Assembly (NCBI GenBank): GCA_029747015.1
Contig: JAKOGI010000083.1
Coordinates: forward strand, 621,501 to 685,500
DNA from: Carnegiea gigantea
Taxonomy: Eukaryota; Streptophyta; Magnoliopsida; Caryophyllales; Cactaceae
Direction: 5' to 3'
Length of the DNA: 64,000 nt
In this document: in pieces, positions 24,621 through 37,494 of the stretch
Numbering within the stretch: position 1 is the first letter of the stretch
How the letters are laid out: each line of letters starts with the position of its first letter
Made by a program: the position numbers and the translations under genes
The notes under the pieces: model-generated
What the model was told of the DNA's origin: nothing
Seen by the model: only the letters and a program-made list of their open reading frames with translations
The model's database searches: none

Positions 24621-27285
24621 TGTAAAACCCCGAAATTTTAATATAGGAAAATTATGTGGCGTGGACTAACCTTCATAATCCAAGCCAATCTAAATCTTTT
24701 CCTCCATGTTTTTGTTTTCAAAATTTTACATTTACCCTGTTTCATTAAAGGTTGAAGATTTCATTTGGGTTATTTTTCCTCGATTTATTTATCTTTCAGT
24801 TTCTCATTATTTGCCCTTCCTAGACCCGAATATTTCTTATCTATTTATAGCACTTTTATTATTCATCGATTTATATTTAAATTTACCTGCCTAGGCATAA
24901 ACAACTAATTATCCAATTAGCTAAAAATTTTTTTTGACCCAAGATCCTTATTTCCTATTTATTCAAAGATGCTAAAAAAAAAAGATAAACCCTTCTTTCC
25001 TCTTGCCCTAGCAGCCGGCCACCCCTCCCCCCAAACCTTAGTGTTGCCATTTTTATTCCCTCCCCCCCTCAAACCCTTGGCAGCCACCACCACAACCCCC
25101 AGCTCTCTCTCTACAACTCTCTCTCTCCCCCCCAACCCTAACTCTCTGTCTCTCCCTCCTGCCGCCGCCAGCCACTGCCCTGTGTCACTGCTGCCGTCGG
25201 TTAGTCACCGTCCAAGCCATACCCCCTCCCCATTCTCGCTCTCTTGGTGGTAAGTGGGGTGCACCCCCATGCACCCCATGCATACAAACCCCAAAAGTTT
25301 AGGTTTTTCTTGTATTTTATCACTAAATTCATGGTTTTGATTTGAGATTTCTAGTATGAAACATTTGATTCGAGTTTTTATGATTTTTCAGATTTAAAAC
25401 TCCAACGGTGCGACGTTTCAATCGCTCCTCTCCCAAGATTGCATCAAGGTGAGTCTATGGGTGTTGTTTGATAATTGTTTAAATTATAGATTTCAAATTT
25501 GATTCAGCTTGGATTACGAGGAAGTAGAAGTAGGGCTGTTGGGAATATCACGGGTTAGTTACGAGTGAGATTTTGTGGAAAAAAGAATCGAGCCAATGGT
25601 AATTATAATTGGAATTGAAAAATATAAACAGAACCTGCTGGGCTTAGGGGCTTCACATACACTGGCTTTGAAAATTCGGCCAGGATTGTATAGTAACCCA
25701 AAAATCATGAACGTTTTAGGGTAAGTGTGTTGGCATGTGCTGTGTAACACAATTTTTGAATCTAATGAATCGGAGTAGTGTAGCCCAAGTTATGGGTGAA
25801 TTACCGGGGACTATTTAGATCGGGATAGTCACTAACACCATGAAAAGAATTAGGAAAACTGCCTATTTCAGGTCAAAATCTGATAAAATCCTAAACATAA
25901 GAAGTATATAGGACGGCGCAACCTTTTTATAATGGGTAAGAAATCAAAATTTTGACATTGGGAGCAAAGTTATAGATTCTGGAAGTTGGACCTAGATTCT
26001 GGTTGAATATGGATCCAGAGTTGGGCTTTGGTTGGGAGCCCTAGGCATGGGTAGAAATCTTAGAAAAATTCTTATAAGTAGGGCAAGGGCTAAGATTATG
26101 GCCCATGAAGGTTTGGACTGAGTGTGGGCAATGTTTTGGCCCAGGTGCGGAGCAATAGGCCCAAACTAGTAACTAAGCCCGTAATCTGTACAGAATCTAG
26201 GTAACAATCATGCCCTAACCCTTTCCCGAGTTGCTTGAAAAATTACATGTGCATTGAATATTGTAAGAATCAATTTCAATGCTGATTTTATGTAATTATG
26301 GCATGAGTCAGCTGAACATGACTGCGTAGTTGGAATTGTATGGCTTTGCTACGTCTATAGAGTTGGGTTTTGGAATGTTATGTTGAAAATGGAAGTTGAG
26401 CATTGTGGTAATATCTTAGGAAGTGGGTTGAATCTGAATGAACTAGGCATGTTAAATTGACCTTTAATTTAGGAGAGCATAATAGCGACAGTAAGGGTTG
26501 ATCGTGGGTGAGACTGTGAACTGGTTATGTTGATTGATGGTCAATAGCCTTCCCCGAAAAATAGTGCATGCATGTGAGCAGGCACGTGCCCTGTTGGGAC
26601 GTGGGCCAGGTTAGCACGATAACCATCCATGATGATGGTAGGTTAGGAAATGGTAGAGTAGTAATCGTCATAGTTGGTGGTAAGCCATGATTAAGTTGAG
26701 CGGCTACGTTAAATCTAAGTGCAGGCTATGAGACTCAATGGGGTTGCTCACCCTCAAATCTGATTATTATAATTAGATCTTGGATTGCATATGTGCATGA
26801 CTGAGATCATGTAAGTATGGATGGTTATATTAAGGAAAAACGAGTAAGTGTGGCCTTGTTGTTTCCCCTACCCTTAAAATATTTTCAAAAAGAATTTGTG
26901 TGCGTAGTTTGACTATTAGGTGTGATTATTTACGGGTTTATCTCACTTTTATAAAATATTTTGTTTTCAAGTGAACTAGTTTTGCATGGGACTGAGGGAC
27001 CAAAGGTAGAGCGAGGCCCGGACGCTTAAACTGAAGGCAACAAATCATTAGTTGTTTAGAGAAGGGATTGTAATGGACAATTATTTTAGTTTAGTTGTTG
27101 TTCATTGGTAACTGGATCCTTTAAGCTGAAGTTTTATTGAAGAACTTTTGTATTAATTATTATTTGATACACTGCCTGGTATTTTCAAAAAAGAAATACG
27201 GCGGTAACACCCCAAACTAGCGTCCGCTGCCACGTAGGTTAATAATTAGTAACAAAGAAAGTAATTAGAAATTCAGAGTGTTACA
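24621..27285 (+). mobile_element. Solo LTR, second family, 2.67 kb
   Basis: Starts TGTAAAACCCCGAAATTT and ends CAGAGTGTTACA, with TG...CA ends. The flanking 5-mers are CTTTG (24616-24620) and CCTTG (27286-27290), a target duplication with one mismatch. No internal domain adjoins it. It carries a C/T-rich block at about 25000-25250 followed by a splice-donor-like AAGGTGAGT at 25446. It lacks the module shared by the five other LTRs, so it belongs to a different family. Confidence 0.8.
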
Positions 27286-27669
27286 CCTTGCCTCACACTC
27301 ACACGAATAGAGATGCTGGAGTTAACAATTTATTCTCATCACTATTTTATTTATTTATTGACTATTTGTGTAGTACAAGTCATTAATCGGCCCAAAAAGG
27401 GGCATGACTCTTCTAACATGGGTTACTCCATACATAAGGCTCAACTTAAGGCCTAAACTTAAGGGAAAAAGGTGTCGAGCCACCTACTCCTACCCATGTT
27501 GGTAATCTAACTTTTTCTTTCGTCTTTTTTTATAAGACAAGAAAAGTCATAATTTTAATGAGTTATTCTACTAATTCAATAGTCTAGGAAATGGATTCGG
27601 TCATTTTATTGTCTCTAAAGCGACTATATAACATGATCAAATAAGATAGATAATCATGACAGTTATTCA
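27286..27669. other. Flank between solo LTR and element A
   Basis: No gene or defined repeat seen. Element A's homology to Ty3 pol begins near 27670 without any LTR or gag before it, so a deletion boundary lies in this stretch. Confidence 0.4.
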
Positions 27670-28684
27670 TTAAAGTCCTGTGGATGATCTACGACCATTA
27701 GAAATTCCAACTTGGAAATAGGACTCAGTCTCAATGGACTTTGTCATGAGATTATTGCTTTCTGCTTCAAAGAAGAATGCCATCTGGGTAATAGTTGATC
27801 GACTCACCAAATCTACCTACTTTCCGCTAATTCAGGATTCTTGGAGAGTTCAAAGACTAGCCCAACTATATGTTAAGGAAATACTTCAATTATATGGAAT
27901 TCCCTCAGACATAGTATCAGATAGAGATCAAAGATTTCAAGCCCGTTTTTGGTAAACGCTCTAAAATGCCTTTGGAACCAAATTGAATTTTAGCAGCTCT
28001 TATCATCCTGAAAAAGATGGGCAAACTAAAAGAGTGAATCAAATTCTAGAAGGCATGTTAAGAGCTTGTGTATTGAAATTCCAAGGGAAATGGGAAGATG
28101 ACTTACCATTGATGGAATTTTCTTACAATAACAGTTACCAGGCCACCATTAAAATAGCCCCGTTTGAGGCTCTATATGGAAGGAAACCGATGAAAGAAAA
28201 TTTGAGAACATATTCGTGCTACCCAAAGCCAACAGAAAAGCTATGCCGATAAAAGAAGGAGACATCTAGAGTTTCAGGTAGGCGATAAGGCCTTTCTGAA
28301 GGTTTCACCAACTAAGGGTATAAGGAGTTTTGGAATGCAAGGCAAATTGAGCCCAAGATACATTAGGCCATATGAAATTATTAAAAAGTTGAATTCACAG
28401 CTTACTTCTAGATCTGCATGTAGAACTCAGACATGTACATAACATATTTCGTGTCTCACAACTCAGGAAGTGCATTCTAGATCCAAACCATGCTATTGTA
28501 ATCGAGCCCATTGAAGTTACTTAGGATCTAGTGTACGAAGAATGCACAATTCAGATACTAAATCACGAAGCAGTTGCACAACAAGCAAATACCCTTAGTT
28601 AAAGTCTTTTGGTATAATCATACCTCCTCAGAGGCCACTTGAGAAACCGATGAAGAAATGAAAACCAAGTACCTACACGTATTT
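27670..28684 (+). pseudogene. Ty3/Gypsy element A: integrase and pol C-terminus, decayed
   Basis: Matches the Tekay/Del type of plant Ty3 integrase: the SMDFVM block, IWVIVDRLTKS, the DIVSDRDQRFQARFW core with a catalytic Asp, and the NFSSSYHPEKDGQTKR region. A stop follows FW near 27955, the frame resumes to about 28252, then breaks again. The C-terminal part (YADKRRR-like, GDKAFLKVSP, HNIFRVSQLRK-like words in shifting frames) runs to the insertion of a MITE at 28693. The pol tail resumes at 29271 and meets a purine-rich tract before the LTR at 29336. Gag, protease, RT and the 5' LTR are missing. It cannot act. Confidence 0.85.
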
Positions 28685-28692
28685 GAGGTAAT

Positions 28693-29270
28693 TAGGGATG
28701 ACAATAAAACTCATACCCATTTAAAACCTGCAAAACCCGCCCTATTTAAAACCAAATGGGTGGTGAAAATGGGTTTAAAATGGGTATGTGGCGGGTATTG
28801 AAAAACGAGTATGGGTATGGGTACGGCTATAGGTATAGCTCTCACCCGCCCCATACCCGTACCCTACCCGTATTCGTTTTTATGATAAGAAAAAAAAACT
28901 ATTTTCGATTAATATTTTTCCGGTTTAAGTCCAATTCAAATCGTTCTAACAAAAAATTTAGTCAATAATATATTTGATTTCACATTTGTAAACAATATAT
29001 TCCCAAAATATCACTACTTTGCAATCTTATAATGATAAAAACATATATCGTACTTGGATATAGATTTCATATGGGTATTAATTTTTATTTTTTATGTGAA
29101 CCCGAATAAAACCCGCAAACCCGCAAAACCCGATGGGTATGGGTATGGGTATGAGTTTTATTTTGTAATACCCAATGGGTACGGATATGGGTATGGATAC
29201 GATTTTTTAAAATGGGTATGGGTAAGGGTACGGCTCAACCCGCCCTGTACCCACCCCATTGCCATCCCTA
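28693..29270. mobile_element. hAT-type MITE, 578 bp, inside element A pol
   Basis: Ends TAGGGATGACAAT and ATTGCCATCCCTA form a 13 bp inverted repeat with one mismatch. The perfect 8 bp duplication GAGGTAAT flanks it at 28685-28692 and 29271-29278. The interior has (GGGTAT)n-type runs near both ends, in opposite sense, so the arms could pair. Frames giving Gly-Tyr repeats across these arms are not genes. Eight-base duplications indicate mobilisation by a hAT transposase. Confidence 0.93.
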
Positions 29271-29325
29271 GAGGTAATCTTGCATTTTATGGCAACGTTC
29301 ATAAGTTTCAAGGACAAAACTATTT

Positions 29326-29335
29326 AAGGGGAGAA
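29326..29335 (+). promoter_or_regulatory. Polypurine tract of element A
   Basis: AAGGGGAGAA lies immediately before the LTR start at 29336. This is the expected position for plus-strand priming. Confidence 0.65.
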
Positions 29336-32091
29336 TGTTACAATAGCCCGACCTTAAACCATGTTTATTTATTTAATTAAGCCATGTTATTAACTTCATC
29401 ACATTTTATTATCGGAGTTAATCATTCCGGATTGGAAAATTCATTTTGGGCCCCTACTTTGGAATTCAAGTTTTAATATCGTAAAATTTCAAGTGAATCA
29501 ATAGTAGGACTCGATAATCATGTTTTGAGAGATTAAGTTATTTTTTATGACATCACAAAATTTAATTTTGAGCTGCGAAAAAAATAAATTTTTGGATCAC
29601 AATGAGAAGTTGTTTCTCCCCGAGCCCAATTTATTGAAGTCCTACTCAAGGCCCAACAAGTTGATGCACTTGATTTAGTTAGTTACCATTATTTTAGGCC
29701 TAATTATCATTAATAAAATCCACTTTATGAAGGCTTAATGGTAGCCAAGCATTTGATTCAAGGCTAAAATATCAACCAAGCAAAAATAACACCTACATCT
29801 CTTCCTCTTCTCTCTCCACCCCATGCTAGCCTCCCCTATTTTTTTCTGCCCATCCACTGCCACCTAGGCTACTGCCTCTGCCACCACTAAGAGCCACCAA
29901 CCAACCCCCCTCTATCACTAGCTGTCACCCCCCACCATTAGCCACACCCACAACTCCCACAACCACCTACATCTCTCTCTATTTAACCTACAATGAGGTA
30001 AACCTAACTCTTATCTTGTTTAATTTTGATTTTTATAGATGATTTGATTATGGATCACGTTGTATTGATAGAAATGAATGCTATTTTGATGTTTTATTTT
30101 GTTTGCGTGAGTGAGGAAAGTCGTGGGAAAAGTTGAAACCATGCATGATCATCCAAGCTTTGCGTTCAAGATTGATGAACTTTGAATTTTAATTTAATTT
30201 TACAATCTTTCATATAAAGAGTGAATATGATGTTGTGTGAGATAATTATTGGATGAGTTTGGGTGTGAACTTCAATTGAGCATAATCCAGGTGTCATGAC
30301 CATGCATGAGTATGGTGGACTTTGAATCAAGTAAGTTTATTTGGATAGAATTAGATGAGAGTTAGGGTTTGCATATGTTATTAGCTTAAAAATGTTGTGG
30401 TGTAGGTTTTGCCAAATTGGTGGATTATAAAAAATCCTATAAATGGACAAAAGAGGTGGTGCAAATTAATAATGCAAGTGAATGAGTTATGGGAGCATTT
30501 TGAGTGTTTTTGCGAAAAAAAATATTTGGAAAGCCATGAGGTTAATTAGAATGTACTTTTTGGGGTGTTTGGCTAGAATACGATACTTACATGACGGAAA
30601 CAAAGTTTAATGGTCCTTAAAGAGGCATTTAACTTGAATTATAAGAGGAAAAAAATCCATGAATTTTAAGAGCTTAATGAAAAGTTTCAGAATAATTATG
30701 AATATTGCAAAGAAAATACAAAATTTAGTGAGATTATAAACTTTGATTGCGCTTAAAAGCTTACATGGGATGGAAAACCAAGTTAAATGGACCTGACAAT
30801 GAAATGGGAGAAATGGAGAGAGTAATGAATCAAGAACAGTGGTTATCGGGCTAAGCTAGGGTAATTTGAGCTGTTCTGAACCTAATTATACCATCTTGGC
30901 CTTAAACCTTTTATTATCCATCTCGAAAATATCAACGGAACCCCATATTCCATTTATATTTATCAAAACCTTTCCATTATAACCTCCCTCATTTTACTTT
31001 GGTTTATTTTGCTCTAAATTATCTTACCTTGAGTCAAATTGCTTTAATGTATTTAGTTTTCAAATTATCTTAGTGTAATTTAACTTGTGATGACTTATTG
31101 AAGTTTTGAGTGCCATTATTTAATAAATTTCTAGTAAAGTTACCAGTTATGAGAGTGAGTATTATTTGCTAACTACAAATATCTAAAATGACATTTCTGA
31201 AACATAATCGAGCCCTAGTTTATCGTTTTCCCCATTTTTTGCATAAATATTATCTAGTGAGGTTGCAATTAAACATCTCAAGTAAGTCCATTGCAGGTGT
31301 CTTTACAAATTAGAATGTATTTACCGAAGTTAAAATGTTTTGGTAAGTCTATCAATTAATCTGTTTATTCAGTAATTTATCATCTAATTAGTGACCCTGT
31401 CAGTTACCATTAGAGGGCACTCATCCTTCAGTTACCTGCGTAGCATCAGGCTAGGTATCCCGATTGAGTTAGCGGGTATATACCTATCTACAGATCGTAA
31501 CAGTTATAAGAGTTCATTATCAAATAATAATTAGCAATACAGTTTTACATTTATCTGCTTCCCTGTTTCAAACTAAAATGAGTTGCAAAGCGGGCCTAAC
31601 CAATTCTTTAATGTTTATTTAACAATACAGGAATGCATGTACTGAGATTCAGCTCAAATTTCAAAAATGTTTGCTATGTTTTGTTTTTTTTTGCAAGTGC
31701 TCAGTGAACCGCCCACCTACTAGCAAACCTGTTGAAGATGATAACCGAGTAAGGGAACATGGTCGAACTAGTAATGTTGTATTACACTAATATTTTTAGA
31801 GATGTATTTGGAAACTTCAGTTGGTGGAACTTTAACCTTAATGGTGATCTGCCTTACTATGATGTATAAACCTTATGTTGGATATCAGTTGTTCGTTTAT
31901 GATTGTGGATGATGTTGAATGTATATGGGTTTGATTTATGCTCAACTATGTCGTCTCTAGTGTATTTGCTTTAAGTCTGGTCCTTTTAGGACATTGGTAA
32001 TGTTTCAATCATTGGATATGTCAGTTATAATTATGAAATATCAGTATAGTGATTACAAATAGTGAAACATTCTCATTTTGGGGGTGTTACA
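29336..32091 (+). mobile_element. 3' LTR of element A, 2.76 kb
   Basis: Starts TGTTACAATAGCCCGACC and ends GGGGGTGTTACA. It follows the pol tail and polypurine tract of element A. The start resembles the LTRs at 43075 and 43387 (TGTAATAGCC...). Directly after its last base the sequence switches to the reverse transcriptase region of element B, so this end marks an insertion site. A C/T-rich block lies at about 29800-29990 and the shared module at 31391-31545. Confidence 0.88.
31391..31545 (+). repeat. Conserved LTR module, copy 3
   Basis: GTGACCCTGTCAGTTACCAT, TTACCTGCGTAGCATCAGGC, CCCGATTGAGTTAGCGGGTA and AAATAATAATTAGCAATACA occur in the order seen in the other LTRs. Confidence 0.85.
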
Positions 32092-34165
32092 AGGTTCATG
32101 AAAGATTTTTCAAAAATAGCACCTACTGACCAACTTGTTGAAGAAATGACTAAATTTGAGTGGTCAGACAAGTGCAAGGAGGCATTTCAAGAATTAAAGA
32201 GACTCTTAACCACAGCACCTATACTTACCTTGCCCGTAGAAGTGAAAAAGTATATTATTTACACTGATGCCTCTAAGAATGGGGTAGGTTGTGTGCTGAT
32301 CCAAGATAACAAGGTAATAGCCTATGCCTCTAGCCAACGTAAGTCTTACGAAAAGAACTACCCAACTCATGGTCTAGAACTAGCTGCAGTGGTTTTGCCT
32401 TGAAAATCTGGTGACACTACCTGTATGGGGTGCCATACAAGATCTATACTAATCATCAGAGCCTAAAATATATCTTTACTTAAAAGAAGTCAACTTAAGG
32501 CAACAACAATGGTTGAAATTATTTAAGGATTATGATTTACAAATTCAATGCCACCATAAGCAGGAAGGCCCAACATAGCTTAAACATGATGATAACCATG
32601 CACTTTGTCGACTTAAAGGATTTTGAGAGCATGGATATTGAACTTGTGTTACCAGGGTACATAGATGGGTTATTATAAGCATTAGAGGTGCAACCTTCCA
32701 TAATAGAAGAGATTCGAGCGAGTCAAAAAGATGATGCTAAGTTAGAGAGGCTTAGAGAAAATGTCACCCAAGAGAAGTCACCTGGCTTTGTAATATATGA
32801 GGATAGAGCCTTGAGGTTTCAAAATAGACCATGTGTACCCAACAAGGAAGGGTTGAAGAGAAAGATCTTGGAGGAAACCCATAATACTCGCTACTCAATT
32901 CACCCAGGAGGAACAAAAATGTACAAAGATTTGAGGTAATTCTTTTGGTGGTAGAACATGAAGAGAGAGATTGCAGAGTATGTAAACAAATATAGAACGT
33001 GTCAAAGAATGAAAGCTGAACATTAGCATTCAGTAGGTGAATTGAGGCCTTTAGAGATTCGTACTTGGAAGTGGGATTTAATTTCAATGGATTTTATTAT
33101 GGAATTGCCCCTTTCTACTTCAAAGAAAAATACTATTTGGGTTATTGTGGACAGACTCAACAAATCTACCCATTTTATACCAATCTACGACACTTGGGGT
33201 GTAGAGAGACCAGCACAGTTGTATGTTAAAGAAATAGTTCGACTACACGACATACCAAAGGACATAGTGTTTGTCAGAGACCAAAGATTTCAAGCTTATT
33301 TCTGGCAAGCTCTGCAGAAAACTTTTGGAACCAAGTTAAATTTTAGTAGTTCAAATCACCCTGAGACCGACGGGCAAACTAAGAGAATGAATCAAATCCT
33401 AGATGATATGTTGAGAGCCTGCGTGCTTGACTTTCAGGGAAAGTGGGAAGATTATCTACCATTGGTGGAATTTTTCTATAATAACAGCTATTAATCCACC
33501 ATTAAGATGGCCTTTTTTGGAGCATTGTACGGGAGGAAGTGTAGAACCCCACTTTGTTGGAGTGAGCTCAATGAAGCATTAACCATACGGCCTGAGTTGA
33601 TTTAAGAAACTACTAAAATGATAGGGAAGATTCAAGAACATATCCAAGCAGCCTAGAGCCGACAGAAAAGCTATGTGGATAAAAGGAGAAGACTATTGGA
33701 GTTTCAAGTGGGAGATAAAGTGTTCTTGAAAGTATCTCCAATGAAAGGAGTGAGAAGGTTCAATGTCAAGGGTAAACTGGGCCCTCGATATATCAACCCT
33801 TATGAAATTATTGAGAAGTTAAACCCTGAAACTTATAGGTTGGACATGCCAGCAAAACTAGAGCATGTGCATAATGTTTTTCACCATTCACAACTTAGAA
33901 AGTATATTCCAGACCCAAATCATGTCATCCTAGCGGAGCCAGTAAAGGCTGTTGAGAATCTGGTGTACGAGGAACATTTTGTAATAATATTAGATACAAG
34001 GTTAAACAACTTCTTAACAAAGGCATTCCTCTACTAAAGGTTCTGTGGGCCAATCATACTTCATCTAAAACCACATGGGAGATGGAGGAAGACTTGAGAA
34101 GAAAATATCCATACCTATTAAGGTTTCTTTTGAATTTGCAAATGTGAAGGACGAAACTTATTTCA
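32092..34165 (+). pseudogene. Ty3/Gypsy element B: RT end, RNase H, integrase, C-terminus
   Basis: Homology begins abruptly in the RT connection region ([11 protein letters not shown]). It continues through RNase H ([14 protein letters not shown], near 32260-32310) and breaks by frameshift near 32404. Then follow the integrase zinc-binding region (about 32690-33020), the core at 33042-33494 (SMDFIM, IWVIVDRLNKSTHF, HPETDGQTKR), a stop at 33492-33494, and further stops. The C-terminal part at 33675-34037 has VGDKVFLKVSPMKGVRRF, GPRYINPYEI, and LRKYIPDPNHV. This order and these words fit the Tekay/Del lineage. The 5' half (LTR, gag, protease, most of RT) is absent. It is not functional. Confidence 0.9.
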
Positions 34166-34176
34166 AAGGGGAAGGT
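34166..34176 (+). promoter_or_regulatory. Polypurine tract of element B
   Basis: AAAGGGGAAGG lies just before the LTR start at 34177, the expected position for plus-strand priming. Confidence 0.7.
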
Positions 34177-34492
34177 TGTAACGGTCCCACCCTAAAATCA
34201 TACTAATTGCCTTGAATTATCTTAATGACAAATTACTCAAGTTGGGTGCCACGTTTCAATTTAGTATTTTATGTATACATATTTACTTGTGCAACCATAG
34301 GTTGAATTGACAGAGTGGCCTTAAAAAGAAACTTTATTACACAACTGAATAACCCAATCAAATATTCATAAATACTTGAAAGATAATCAAATAAAAATAG
34401 CCCAATTATTAATAAATGGGTGATTTTGGAAAATGAATGATATATGTATATAAATAAATACAACCATAATGTGACAATATCACTAACGTAAG

Positions 34493-34493
<1 letters not shown>

Positions 34494-34543
<50 letters not shown>

Positions 34544-34573
34544 TACATACATACATACATGCATACATACATA
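34494..34573. repeat. Compound (TA)n(CA)n(CATA)n microsatellite
   Basis: TA units pass into CA and then CATA units, inside LTR B, close to where its relative at 1673-5335 carries its own (TA)n tract. Confidence 0.97.
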
Positions 34574-34851
34574 TAGGTAAGAGTGGAAAGAGTAACAAAT
34601 CAAAAAAATGAAAATTCCTTCCTAATTAATTTCAGCCAAAGAAAACCTGCCCAAAATATACACATATGTATTTGTTTATGGGATCAAAAAAAAAAGAGGA
34701 AAAGAAGATTATAAAACTCAAAAATATCAGCAAAATCTAGAGGAAATTAGGTTTGTAATTTGCAAATTAAAAAAAGGAAAAAAATAGATATAAAGAATGG
34801 AGCTTAATTAAAATAAACCCCACTTAAACTAAACCCCCTTAACCTGTAAAC

Positions 34852-35290
34852 TAGGGGTGTGCAAAACCGGTTAACCGGAGTTTTGATTAACCAAAAATCG
34901 ATTAATTGTTTTTTCGGTTCAAAAAAATTCTAAATCATAACCAAACCGAAAATATCGGTTCGTCCAAAACACCCGAACCGTAACCGAACCAAAAAAGTCG
35001 ATTAACTGATTTTTCGGTTCGGTTAACCGATTTTTCGGTTTGGTCACCGGTTAACCGTTTGCAAATAATAAAAAACGTATAGTTTCTTACCTAAATTTTT
35101 TAGTTTTTTATGTTTAATCTTTTTTATAAAAATTAAACTTTGGTTACCATTTATAAATAATAAATAAGTGCAATTTCTTATTGAAAATTTTTATTTTTTA
35201 TATATAATTTTTTAAAAAAACAAAATTGTTTTCGATTCGATTAACTGCCAGATAACTGAATTTTCAAATTATCTGAACTGTGACTGATGC
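34852..35290. mobile_element. hAT-type element remnant, right end unclear
   Basis: Opens with TAGGGGTGTGCAAAACCGG, the typical start of a common plant hAT-related low-complexity class, followed by many CCGGTTAACCG and TTTTTCGGTT words. The expected mirrored end (...GCACACCCCTA) is not present, so the right limit is a guess and the element is probably truncated or decayed. Confidence 0.55.
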
Positions 35291-36185
35291 TTGGGGTTGA
35301 GGACAACCATGGCGAAGAGAGTTTGGGATTTAAGCATAAATTTAAACTTGTTTAGGTTGATTTAAGTGTGTCCAAATAAATTTTAATTTATGGTTGAAGG
35401 GAATCATTGAGGTACGTATGTGTTGGATGTGTAGGTGTTAAGCCATGAACATGGTGGTAAGGGTTTGAATACTTAATGGAAACTCAACTTGATGGTGTTG
35501 ATTTAATGATTTTTTAGATGAATTCTAATGTAAATTAATTGAGAATAAAGAAATTTATATGTGTGCATGATAGGGTAACAAGGGTATATGTCATGAGGCA
35601 ATTGCCAAGTGAAGATGGTGGAGAAGAGAATGGGAGGAAATATAAAAACATTGAATGCTTGATAACATTGAGCTTAGTGGAGTTTAGTTAGATTACAAGA
35701 CTAATATGTTAAAGGGGTGTTGTTGTAACGAATATTATGGATGATTTGAGATTAAAATGAGAAGGAAAGGACAAGGAAATAAGTAGTTTCGGAGTAAAAA
35801 TCCATTAACCAAATATGCCTATATAGTTTTAGTTCAACTAGTGAACATTTGCATAATTAGAACTAGCAAAGAAAAGCAAAGAGCATACCCCTCGTTTGAA
35901 CCCAAAATCGAGCCCATGGTGTCACCTTAAACCGCATTGCAAGCAAATAATGTAAATCGTAACAACGATTACCAAAGACACGTCCATTAAGGAGATAATA
36001 ATAATAATGATTTGCTATTAAAAAGGGTAATAATAATTAAAGCAATAACAACCACGATAAGGAGATAACATAATTCTAATAATAACGTTATTAACGATAT
36101 CGTTTTGCCAACAAGCGCAACAAAAACAATAGTATTACAAATGCAGCAAAAATATTGATATTAGTGAGCTCTTAATAATTTCCAT

Positions 36186-36186
36186 C

Positions 36187-36239
<53 letters not shown>
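36186..36239. repeat. (AAT)n microsatellite
   Basis: About 50 bases of near-perfect AAT repeat in a wider region of dispersed ATA/TAA words inside LTR B. Confidence 0.95.
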
Positions 36240-36240
<1 letters not shown>

Positions 36241-36764
36241 GTGTTGATAATAACAAGTGGGACAAGATAATGATATTAATAAGTCTATAATAATAAATTG
36301 AATGTTAATAACTGCAATGGTAGCGATGATAATGTCGATATAAATAAAAACAAAGCAAGGTACACTATTACGCTCCTATAACGCTAACAAAACAAGCGTT
36401 GGTATTATCCATGGAAGGAATGGGAAGAAAATAAAATATAATTAAGTTAAGTTAGTAATAATTGATATGCTAATAATTAAAAAGAAGGGCCAAAGGATTT
36501 TGAAGTACCTATCAGACTAGAAAATTTGATAAACTTTCCTAAACTTATACTAACCATGAAGTTGCACATTTGGAGCAGAAATAAGGCCACCTCTCCTGCT
36601 TCAAGCTGCTAATGAACAATTTTCACTAAAAGCAGTGAGAATTTTAAGAACCAAGTATGTACATTGCCTGTGCTTTTCGAAATCTCACATGTTTCTTAAG
36701 CTATGCCAAATTCATGTGATGTTCATATAATGAATTATTTGATGCAATGTTTTATCACATAAAC

Positions 36765-36930
36765 AAATGGCCCCACTAGTTATCAATCATTAGGGCTTAC
36801 GTCTTTCTGTTCACCCGTGCGACTATAGCTTAAGCTTGCCCGATGGACCTGAGAGCTATGCATCTATCTCAAGATTGCTCCATACGTCAATAGGGGTCCA
36901 CTTTCAAATAATAATCGATAAATAAACTTT
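36765..36930 (+). repeat. Conserved LTR module, copy 4
   Basis: AGTTATCAATCATTAGGGCT, TTCACCCGTGCGACTATAGC, CCCGATGGACCTGAGAGCTA and AAATAATAATCGATAAATAA occur in the common order. It is closest to copy 1, as expected for the same LTR family. Confidence 0.75.
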
Positions 36931-37494
36931 GCTTACACATTTTCTCTTTCCTGTTTGTAAACAAAATGTTTTGAAATGCGGGTACCCAACTAAACTGAAT
37001 ACAAAATTTGTTCTACAGCATAAGAATGTACGTACTGAGCTTAGACTCATTATTCGAACATTTTTATGTTTTCTATTTTGGGTAAGAGATTAGTAAATAG
37101 TCCTCCTCTTGGCAAGCGAGAAAGAAGCAAGAAGTGGGCAAGAGTTGCAGTTTTGCTGAGAATTAGCTAGCTAACTGCTCACAGTGATTTATAGGCTAAC
37201 ACCCCAGGAAACTTGATAATTGTATATTCTTTTGGACTTTGTGTCTGCTAGTGCATGGTATCTGTACGCTAAGTTACCATGTGTATTATGAACTGAACAA
37301 GTTGTCAAATTTATGTTTTATTTCCACATTTAGTAAATCAGGTGACTATGTGGGTAATATAGTGCCATAAGCAGTTACAGGTAACCCTGTTTTATCACGA
37401 AATGGCAGTAATGCCTTTGGTCAAAAGACTTCCGCTACAAGCATAAGTAAACAAGTGACTAAATAATCAGACATTGTGGATTGGGGGAGTTGCA

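Larger units (their letters stand above)
34177..37494 (+). mobile_element. 3' LTR of element B, 3.3 kb
   Basis: Starts TGTAACGGTCCCACCC after the polypurine tract and ends GGGGGAGTTGCA. Its two ends align with the minus-strand LTR at 1673-5335, so elements B and 1 are one family. It holds microsatellites, an hAT-like remnant from 34852 and the shared module at 36765-36930. The right flank passes into Tat-like sequence, suggesting B inserted there, but B's left end is gone, so no target duplication can be tested. Confidence 0.87.

Noticed and set aside
24969..25253. Pro/Ser-rich frame that could look like a cell-wall protein
   Set aside because: It is the C/T-rich block of a solo LTR with defined ends; similar blocks recur in other LTRs.
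28756..29380. Gly-Tyr repeat frames resembling a structural protein
   Set aside because: They translate the GGGTAT arrays of a hAT MITE with an exact 8 bp duplication.
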